From contig JAOTOL010001551.1 in the NCBI GenBank assembly GCA_034440575.1, positions 761,501 to 825,500 on the forward strand: DNA of 64,000 bases. Direction: 5' to 3'. The position numbers were made by a program, and so were the translations under genes. Below are positions 57,045 to 64,000 of the stretch, in pieces. The number at the start of each line of letters is the position of its first letter. The stretch's first letter is position 1. Origin of the DNA: Imbricaverruca yamaguchii. Taxonomy: Eukaryota; Arthropoda; Thecostraca; Neoverrucidae. The notes below the pieces were generated by a model, which did not search any database, had not been told where the DNA came from, and saw nothing but the letters and a program-made list of their open reading frames with translations.

Positions 57045-57215
57045 GGACGGCTTTTCGAATCCCGCGACCACCGGCGAACAGTGTGGGCGGCGCCGTTAGC
57101 CATGGATGTGCGTAAAGTGCGTCGTGAACCGCCCAATAAACAAACAAACAAGCCGTGTCGGTGACGTCACTAGGCCGCCAGACCACACTCACCGGCGACT
57201 GCGATGTGCGGGCGG
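57045..57215. repeat. Duplicate of the exon 3 donor region with SINE C fragment
   Basis: Contains a headless SINE C piece (cgaccaccggcgaacagtg, aataaacaaacaaacaag) followed by gccgtgtcggtgacgtcac, ccgccagaccacactcacc and ggcgactgcgatgtg. The same string occurs at 57317-57480 across the exon 3 donor, 261 bp away, so the donor is duplicated with its GTGAGT intact. A third partial copy is at 57225-57250. Confidence 0.8.
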
Positions 57216-57316
57216 ACAGGCGAGTTCGCCGTGTTTGTGACGTCACTGGGTCGCTAGTGGTTACAGGTGTCGGCGGCCAGGGCGCAAAGGTCGGTTCGAC
57301 ACTAGCGCCGTCGGAC

Positions 57317-57412
57317 ATTCAATCCCGCGGCCCACCGGCGAAACGTGTGGGCGGCGCCGTTAGCCGTGGTTGTGCGTAAAGTGCTCGTGAACCACCCAAT
57401 AAACAAACAGTT
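57317..57412 (+). mobile_element. SINE family C, headless fragment next to exon 3
   Basis: cccgcggcccaccggcgaaacg, ggcggcgccgttagccgtgg, gaaccacccaataaacaaac. It lies just beyond the exon 3 donor; the large open frame runs through it by chance. Confidence 0.8.
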
Positions 57413-57454
57413 CGCCGTGTTGGTGACGTCACTGGGCCGCCAGACCACACTCAC

Positions 57455-58620
57455 CGGCGACTGCGACGTGTGGGCGGCCAGGCAATTCCCCCGCTCCGTC
57501 GGATCGGCCACGCTGAACGAATCCTCCAGCCAGCGCCTCACGCACCGTAGCTTGTTCACTGTGCCGACGCCACGAGGCGGAGCCCGCGGCGAGCACGGCT
57601 CCGCCTGCCATCTACCGGGGACCGGCGCGACTTCAGGTTGCGAGCGCTGTTGTCGGGACGTTTCGACGCCAGGTTTATCGGTCGGTCCGGTGGCGCCGAC
57701 AGACGTGCTCAGCCAGCTGCGCACGCGCTGCTGTTTGTCGCCGGAGCCGCCCGGCGGCCGGAGCGGCTCTGCCCGACATCTAGCGGGGACCGAGGGAAGC
57801 GCGGTGTCGGGTCGCCGCCGGTGGGGCGTCTCGCCGCCGGGAACGCCTCCGTGACTGGTGGCCGGTCGAGCTTGACCGCGAGGGGTCTCGCCGCGTCGTT
57901 TGCCACCGCCGCTTGCGAGCTTCAGTTTGCCGGGTCGCATCATCGGACGTAGGAAGTCGTCTCGGCGGCGATCTTGACGCGGCGTCTTGAAGACGCCGGA
58001 GGGTGACGCCAGTTGGACAAGCGCCGGCACTTCCTCTGTGGTAGGCCGCGTCGTATCGCTGAGCTCTGTTCGTTGTCCAGGCGCCGGCTTGTCGACCTTG
58101 CTGACCTCCGCTTGACGCAGTGAACATTCCTCGGTGTCGGTGCCTTCTGGCCTTCTAGCCCGGTTGTGCATCTCTCTGCTGTCCATTCTGGACGGTTCAC
58201 TCGCATTGCTGGTTGCCGTAGCACACTCTCTGTGTTGCCTGTCGGTGGTATTTTTCTCTGTGGTGACCTCTCTTGGCCGCCCAGCAGTGATGTTTGTCTC
58301 TGTGGTGACCTCTCTCGGCAGCCCAGCAGTGATGTTTGTCTCTGTGGTGACCACTCTCGGCAGCCCAGCCGTGATGTTTGTCTCTGTGGTGGCCACTCTC
58401 GGCCTCCCCGCCGTGGTGTGTACCTCTGAATGCTGATCAGAAGTTGCTTCCATCGCTGTACCGACTTCTGCACCCTTCCCAGCCGTGGGTCCGAACTCTG
58501 TGCCGACCTTCGTGCGCCGCTTGTGCCGGGCAGCCGCGGTCTTGACCTCAGTGCTGACCTCTCCGCGCCCACTCGAAGCGGTCGGCATGCTACTGCCGGA
58601 GCCGTCGGTGAATTCGCCCC
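57455..58620 (-). CDS. Myb gene exon 3: large low-complexity exon
   Basis: 1166 nt from acceptor tgtgtcccgccag to donor CCG|gtgagt; the donor joins exon 4 in phase 0. Near the start are four 14-residue repeats of the GLPREVTTETNITA type (about 58250-58415). Then follow a basic segment (KTPRQDRRRDDFLRPMMRPG) and a duplicated module: P.VPARCRAEPLRPP...DKQQRVRSWLSTSV (about 57676-57796) and APVPGRWQAEPCSPR...NKLRCVRRWLEDSF (about 57497-57628). No named domain is recognised. That it belongs with the Myb exons is inferred from order, strand and phase. The open frame extends to 59044 only because the upstream minisatellite has no stops. Confidence 0.62.
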
Positions 58621-59115
58621 CTGGCGGGACACAACAGGTGAGTGAGCGGTGCACAGACGATGCCTGCCCACCAGAACTGTGCCAACACAGACGGTGCCTA
58701 CCCACAAAAACTGTGCCAACACAGACGGAGCCTGCCCACCATAACTTTGCCAACACAGACGGTGCCAACCCACAAAAACTGTGCCAACACAGACGGCGGT
58801 TGCACACCAGAACTGTGCCAACACAGACGGTGCCTACCCACCAGAACTGTGCCAACACAGACGGAGCCTGCCCACCAGAACTGTGCCAACACAGACGGAG
58901 CTTCCCACCAGAACTGTGCCAACACAGACGGTGCCTGCCCACCAGAACTGTGCCAACACAGACGGAGCCTGCCCACCAGAACTGTGCCAACACAGACGGA
59001 GCCTGCCCACCAGAACTGTGCCAACACAGACGGAGCCTGCCCACCAGAACTGAGCCAACACAGACGGAGACTGCCCACCAGAACTGTGAACCAGAACTGT
59101 GCCAACACAGACGGT
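58621..59115. repeat. 34-bp minisatellite on the exon 3 acceptor
   Basis: About 13 units of gtgcctgcccaccagaactg + tgccaacacagacg (34 bp), beginning some 35 bp beyond the exon 3 acceptor. Long open frames on both strands (up to 216 codons on plus; Cys/Trp/Gly-rich on minus) come from the repeat. Confidence 0.95.
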
Positions 59116-59375
59116 GAGTTCACTTATGCTGCTAAGTCGTTCGTGGAAAGCGCCTCCCCAGATATCGTGGGGAACTATGCATTTTCCTACCGCCGTGAGG
59201 CAGGGGGCGATCCATTGTCCTACCCCCCTCCCTACATCCTGCCCCCTCGCCCTGCCGACCCAGGTGGCGCCGTCCCTGAAGGAAGCAATTAAAACGGTAC
59301 CTTAAATCACATACTCAGGCTGCAAACCAGAGTAACAAAGCGCGTCGTTACTGACACAAAAGGCAACGCACTCAC

Positions 59376-59484
59376 CGGACAAGCGAATTGTGTCCACCAA
59401 TGACGCAATACTCCTGTCCCGTGTCGGAGCCAGAGCCGCAGAAGTGGGGAACATACCGCCACAGCGGCCGCCTCCAGCCAAACA
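59376..59484 (-). CDS. Candidate exon 2 of Myb gene
   Basis: 109 nt between acceptor gaggatgctcag and donor CCG|gtgagt, phase 0 to 1, exactly what exon 3 needs. It encodes CLAGGGRCGGMFPTSAALAP then TRDRSIASLVDTIRLSG. No homology is recognised. The same frame is open upstream to an ATG at 59508 (MDSPEDAQ-), so this could instead be the first coding exon. Support is from splice signals and phase only. Confidence 0.4.
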
Positions 59485-60111
59485 CTGAGCATCCTCGGGA
59501 CTGTCCATAAGATAAATTCAACTCTATAAGATCAGGTAATAAACTATAAGGTAAACTCAATCAGCGCATTTCTGGTCGCTTCTCGCAACACTGTCCCAGA
59601 ATGGAGGGGAGGGGACAGCGTGATCACCATGGGACGACTTGGATGTGTGTTATTTCATGCCCTTATTGCGCTCCTGCCAAGCATTTCATTGTTGGGGGAT
59701 GTCCCGGTTTGATATGAGTTCACCAAAAGGCAAGACTTGCCCTGAGCTCAAGTCGAAATACCAGTCACACAAAATCGTAAGAGTAATTAATGTCTTGCTG
59801 CCATCATCTTTGCTTTATTAGTGTGGAGAATAAAAGTATCAACATCTGACTAAATGACGTAAATAAGAGCATGCTTGCGTCAAGAAGTACCAGGACATCC
59901 CCCGAAAGAGTCGTCGTGATCCCTTGGATGTAATAGCGATCCAAAACATTCGGTAGGAATATGCGCCAATTTTCACAGAAAATATCCCACAAAAGAACAT
60001 CTCCGTCCACATAGGGTGCACCACTCAGCACGCGGTCCCGGCGCTGGCCGAGGCCCACTTTTCTGCTTTTCTGTCGCGACCTTGCCGACCTCGCCGTTGT
60101 AGCCGCCAACG
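59485..60111. other. Spacer between candidate exons
   Basis: No recognised feature. Confidence 0.4.
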
Positions 60112-60165
60112 ATTGGTTGGTCATTTGAGTTGTAGGGCGCATCGACCAGGTTTGGTCGTCTGGCA
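60112..60165 (-). mobile_element. D element
   Basis: Reverse copy: ttggttggtcatttgagttg, tagggcgcatcgaccaggtt, tggtcgtctggc. The target gccaacga recurs about 19 bp beyond the right end (ccaccaacgaac), so the duplication is imperfect. Confidence 0.65.
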
Positions 60166-60529
60166 ACCAGCAGTGGCCACCAACGAACGCCACGTCATCG
60201 GTGTACACTGAAGCCCCAACAACCGAGCCGGTCCACCCTTCCGCCGTCTGCCAGTAGTGGGTGGGGGAGGAGGCGGGCGAGGAGTGAAGCGATAGCGGCC
60301 ATCCGCTCTGGCACGTTCCTAGAGCCCGGGACTTTCGAAGCATGCATCGCACCTTTTTCGGGAAATCGGCCACAATTTCAGAATGCGGTTAAAGCCCGCC
60401 TAAAAGCCATGGAGAGCTAAGACCCCTACTGGTCTTGCGCCCCCACGACGGGCGTCAGACGAGCTCTTGATCACGACGGCTGAACGCATGGACCGACCCA
60501 GGGGGCCTACCGGTCCATCCGGTGTTAAG

Positions 60530-61005
60530 ATAATGGTTTTTCGTTGGGTGTGAGATGTCGAAACGAGTATGGTTGGATGTCGAAATTTGCCGTGGAAGCG
60601 ATGTCGCTGAGCACGTTCTTCCAACACAATTTGTATCCAACACCGTGCATATGTGTAGCTTTTTCTCTTTTTGCCAGATACCTGATTTAGGGATAACTAT
60701 TGTAACAACGATACAAAATACCTATGCTTACCAACTGATATCGTATGATATACCACATCATAAGCAGTCCTATTACCCGGAAGTGGATTAGGAGATGTTC
60801 TCAATTGTGTAAGAGATGTAAGTGTATCATGATACACAATGTTGAGTATAAACATTATACTTATCAACAAGGTGGTTATAAATTAAATATGAAGGCAACA
60901 TAAAGACTCATCAAGAAGCACGATGTCTATAATTATTTGAAAGGGATGTCGATTCAGTGTTCAGAAAGTGGTATATTACACCCATTTTTCACAAATAATT
61001 GATCA
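60530..61005 (+). mobile_element. M1-family MITE
   Basis: Starts tggtttttcgttgggtgtga and ends gtcgattcagtgttcagaaa, gtggtatattacacccattt, ttcacaaataattgatc. Confidence 0.82.
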
Positions 61006-61119
61006 CTGGAACCATCCTCCGCCAAGGGGCCGATTTTATCCGAAATTCTGCACTGAAATGGTATTTTTTTAAAGCTTACGAACATCGTTTTACATGAATA
61101 TTGACATTGGATTAGACTG

Positions 61120-61185
61120 CGGTTTTACGACGCACTCAGCAGCTGAGGCCATATGGCGTCGCCTGCCTCTCGCCCTGGCAGGAAG
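61120..61185 (-). mobile_element. SINE A tail fragment
   Basis: gcggttttacgacgcactcag and atatggcgtcgcctgcctctcg correspond to the tail end of family A. The head is absent. Confidence 0.6.
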
Positions 61186-61200
61186 TGCGGGCATCGCGGG

Positions 61201-61358
61201 TTGGTTATTGGCTTTACGACACATCGACCGTTGAATCGCGTAGCGTCGCCAATCTATCACGCCAATTGGTCGTGGGCGAAGAGTAGCGACAGGTGAGACT
61301 CGAACCCACAACCTTTCGATTGAGACGAGCAACTTACCCCTAGACCACTCGTCCCCGA
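61201..61358 (-). mobile_element. SINE family B, perfect target duplication
   Basis: Minus-strand copy with gagtggtctaggggtaag, ttgtgggttcgagtctcacc, ctgtcgctactcttcgccc, gaccaattggcgtgatag and tail gtcgtaaagccaataacc. Target duplication gcatcgcggg (61191-61200, 61359-61368). Confidence 0.93.
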
Positions 61359-61567
61359 GCATCGCGGGGAATGAACATTGACTTAAACAGACCCGACGGA
61401 TGTTAGTTGTTAAAATCTGATGTTTTTCGACACCAAATAATTGTTTTTACATTTAGTTTCCCCCACCCCACCCAGCCGGGCTTCTCGACATCACGAAGCG
61501 CTGGTGGGCGTCATCGACTGACAGTCACACCTGGAGCCGGCGCCCGCGACGTTCACTGACCGCTCAC

Positions 61568-62155
61568 AGCGGCGTCGCTGCGGCCGCCGCCGGGCGTGAC
61601 CTTGGAGTGTGCGTGCTGCGCGTTTTGAGCGCCGGAGCGGCTTCCGCCGTCGGCCGGCGCCCGCGGCTGTGGCTCTGGCTCCGGCGCGGAGCAGCCCGCC
61701 GCCCGCAGCTGTGGCTCTGGCTCTGGCGAGAAGCAGCCCGCCGCCCGCGGCTGTGGCTCCGGCTCTGGCGCGGAGCAGGCCGGCGCCCTCAGCTGTGGCT
61801 CTGGCTCTGGCGCGGAGCAGCCCGCCGCCCGCGGCTGTGGCTCCGGCTCTGGCGCGGAGCAGGCCGGCGCCCTCAGCTGTGGCTCTGGCTCCGGCGCAGA
61901 GCAGGCCGCCGCCGTCGCCGCCGGCGGCGGGCTGAACAGCGCCTCGAGGCGGTCCGCGAACGCGAGCACGGCGCGCGGCGTGCGGCCGCGCATGTCGTCC
62001 AGCGTCGCGCGGCACAGGGTGCGGCGCCGGCCGGCGGTCGACCGTGTCAGGGTGACGCGCCGCAGGGCCCGCTGCAAGGTCAGCCGCACGGTGTGCAGCG
62101 GCGGCGGCGAGGTCGCGGCGCGCGCCACGCCCGCAGCCGCTGCCGAGTCTGCCAT
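61568..62155 (-). CDS. Candidate first exon with PEPEPQ repeats
   Basis: ATG at 62153-62155 with G at +4 and an in-frame TAG five codons upstream; open for 196 codons to donor GCT|gtgagc (phase 0). A second donor 7 bp on (GCG|gtcagt) would give phase 1, which also fits exon 3 directly. The N-terminal 75 residues (HTVRLTLQRALRRVTLTRST, DDMRGRTPRAVLAFADRLEA) look helical and basic; then six 14-residue repeats alternate CSAPEPEPQLRAPA and CSAPEPEPQPRAAG, encoded by a 42-bp coding minisatellite (61675-61915). No domain recognised. Assignment to the Myb gene is inferred; it may be a separate gene. Confidence 0.5.
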
Positions 62156-63420
62156 CTCGACCCGCCGCTACAGCAGAACACGCCGTGTCAGTCTCCGGTG
62201 GAACTTCGTCAACAACAACAAAAAACTATCGATGCTCAAGAACATCCGGCCAATGATACCCAAGCGTCCCCTCCCTCCTCCACCGAAAACAAGTCGGTCA
62301 CTTCACTTTTGTGATCTGGAAACGCCATTTCATTTTCAATGTTCCGAAAATGTTGTTTTTAATCTAAGCCTTGGAAGAGGTAACGGCGAGGGGAGGATTT
62401 CGCGGTTTTCGCTTCACTTACATACATATTCGCAAGTATGTTAGATGTCCTAACATAATAAGCCAAGGGCTATCACTGACCGAACATTCTTGTGTGTGAT
62501 GAGGTAGCATCGATAAACTGAACAATCTTGATATTTCATTCATGCAGCATACATCCATCTATCCATGCGACATGCATCCATACAACTTGAATCCATGCAT
62601 AACTAAGTTCATCTTGCCATGCCAGACAAAGGATTTGGGTGCTAGATAAAAGAGTTGGTGGTGTTCTCAAGAACGTTGGCAGTTAGAAGTCGAGTTTGCC
62701 TATACTTTTAGTGGGGCCTAGGTCCCACCATCATTGTTTTGGCTCCACCAACTTCTTGCTCTTAGCATGGGACCCTAATGAGTGTGCTCGACCAACCAAA
62801 TTTACAGCATTAACTTCCCCATTCATTGGGCCCCGCCGATAATTTTCGATATTTGTGTGCTTTAAGGTCTTCACAAGGCAGGATTTACACACATTTAGCC
62901 TCCTTAAAGCAAATAAATGGGTAAAGTTTGGTTAGGTTAGGTATCTTAGGTTGGAACATTAAAAAATAAATCCACAAAAATGCAACAAGAAAAAAAGGGA
63001 ATTGTTTTCTTCAAAAGCAGGTAATGCTAGAATAGGTTAGGTCGATTAGGTTTTTTAGTTTGGAAACTCTAGCAAAATAAATTTCTTCTACTTTTTTTCT
63101 TTTTTCTCACCAAAGAGAACCAAACCTGGCCTAACCAGGTTTTGTTACTTTAATACATTTAGTTTTCTAACAACATATTTATTTTTGCTGTTTCCTCATT
63201 CAAAGCTTCTTGTTGGTGTTATATTGATCACAAACTGAAAGGTAAGCATTTGGACAGAAACTGAGTGGTCTCATCAGTTTATTCACCTTCATAAACATTG
63301 TATTGGAAACCAATTCCAAGAATTAATACAACATTAAAGCACAAATTTATCTTATTTTCAAACTACTTTACCCATGTTGATGGTGCTAAGACAAAGACGT
63401 TGAAGGTGCTCGAGCACCCC
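62156..63420. other. Upstream AT-rich region, no gene recognised
   Basis: Probable 5' flank of the exon at 61568. ggttaggttaggtatcttagg (62936) and ggttaggtcgattagg (63032) resemble the arthropod TTAGG telomere unit but are only two or three units long. Confidence 0.4.
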
Positions 63421-64000
63421 CAGTCAGGGGAGGATCCTGAAGCTTGGCTCGAGGGGGGCAATTAAAATAGATTTTGAAGGAAATTGCTGAACATATTTGA
63501 AGAACTAACATTGGTTAGATCTATTAAGAGAATAACTACCTCAGAAAAAAATGTTCTAGATTTCGAGAGCATGGCATCTTAGCGCCATATATCACACAAA
63601 AATCTGCCCCTTGTGGGGGGGATGGCAATCGTAACAAGCCATGTCCGTCCAAAATATGTGGTGGCGTTTATGTCCACTGAAACAGTTTTACCAATTAATT
63701 ACCCACCGTTTTGCCGTCACGAATGTGCCTAAAAGTACTAAGCAAAGGGGTCAATTTTCTCCCGAACTTTACTTAGTCGATTGCACGGCTGTAAAAATAC
63801 AAACAGGTACCGAATCAAAATACCCCCTCCCGTCTTGGGCATCCTCTCTTGTGCGTGCACATTTCACAGCAGAACCTTACAGACAGCTGTTTGGGAATCT
63901 TCAAGAACTTTTATTTCCACTCAAAATAATTGTCGAGCGACGAATTTTCCAGATCAACATCGTACACTTGATCATTTCTCTTAGATTATCAGATACATTT
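63421..64000. other. Right edge, transposon-like relics
   Basis: gtcaggggaggatcctgaagc at 63423 resembles other transposon ends in the window. No coding exon recognised. Confidence 0.35.

Larger units (their letters stand above)
50773..62155 (-). other. Myb/SANT telobox protein gene (TERB1/TRF-like), exon model
   Basis: Gene-level entry. Firm part: exons 55376-55486 and 50773-50937 join in phase to one Myb/SANT domain. Model: 61568-62155 (phase 0), 59376-59484 (0 to 1), 57455-58620 (1 to 0), 55376-55486 (0), 50773-50937 (0, stop), about 710 residues. An alternative first exon starts with ATG at 59508. The joined domain reads YTPEEVQNLLAGVRRYGKDF then KAIRLVYRFHPSRTTVDLYD and KYRHM. The EEV..L..GV..YG and Y.F...RT.VDL.DKYR pattern is that of telobox Myb domains that bind telomeric repeats; from memory the EEV and VDL..KY elements look closest to the C-terminal Myb of TERB1, a meiotic telomere-tethering protein. 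No ARM repeats or TRFH domain are visible. Confidence 0.6.

Noticed and set aside
57302..59044. A single 580-codon open frame on the minus strand
   Set aside because: The first 140 codons are the 34-bp minisatellite and the last 50 run through a donor site into a SINE C fragment. Only the middle (57455-58620) is kept as an exon.
62936..63052. Telomere-like TTAGG units
   Set aside because: Only two or three non-contiguous units; not a telomeric array.

Overview
This is eukaryotic, probably arthropod, genomic DNA. Real coding sequence occurs as short blocks bounded by GT-AG splice sites on the minus strand, separated by kilobase introns full of tRNA-derived SINEs, MITEs, LINE relics and many minisatellites. 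The exact taxon cannot be read from the window. The G3BP exons look like the arthropod Rasputin type, which fits an arthropod; a more precise guess would not be supported.

Three minus-strand genes can be recognised. (1) 1256-1451: one exon of a TM9SF3-like nonaspanin; its downstream exons lie off the left edge and its first exon was not found. (2) 13706-40482: a complete nine-exon G3BP/Rasputin gene (552 aa by conceptual splicing; NTF2-like domain, acidic and Pro/Ala-rich linkers, RRM, C-terminal RGG box). Every exon phase agrees across the joins. (3) 50773-62155 (or 59508): exons of a Myb/SANT telobox protein. Its DNA-binding domain is split over two exons (55376-55486, 50773-50937) and resembles the C-terminal Myb of telomere proteins, TERB1 more than TRF. 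The upstream exons are low-complexity and less certain.

Between and inside the genes: a 1.6-kb inverted-repeat element dense in AGGTCA half-sites (2605-4180); a decayed CR1/L2-like LINE (4385-5715) and a second LINE endonuclease fragment (52720-53010); hAT-type elements with 8-bp target duplications (7157-8025, 39310-39588, 46604-46883); a TA-flanked MITE (6073-6436); a MITE family of about 450 bp with at least eight copies, often with other elements nested inside; three related tRNA-headed SINE families (A, B, C), a fourth (E), and a family of tiny stem-loop retroposons of about 53 bp (D) matching the 3' tail of SINE B and flanked by 12-16 bp target duplications.

The most unusual large-scale feature is that minisatellite arrays sit directly on exon edges. 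At about ten of the roughly two dozen splice junctions in the two multi-exon genes, the tandem unit abuts the splice site, and in several cases it copies the splice site plus some exon bases. Long stretches (about 5.7-6.7 kb, 16.7-18 kb, 42-47.6 kb) are AT-rich and strongly CpG-poor, and repeat copies there have CpG replaced by TpG/CpA, whereas copies near the genes keep CpG.
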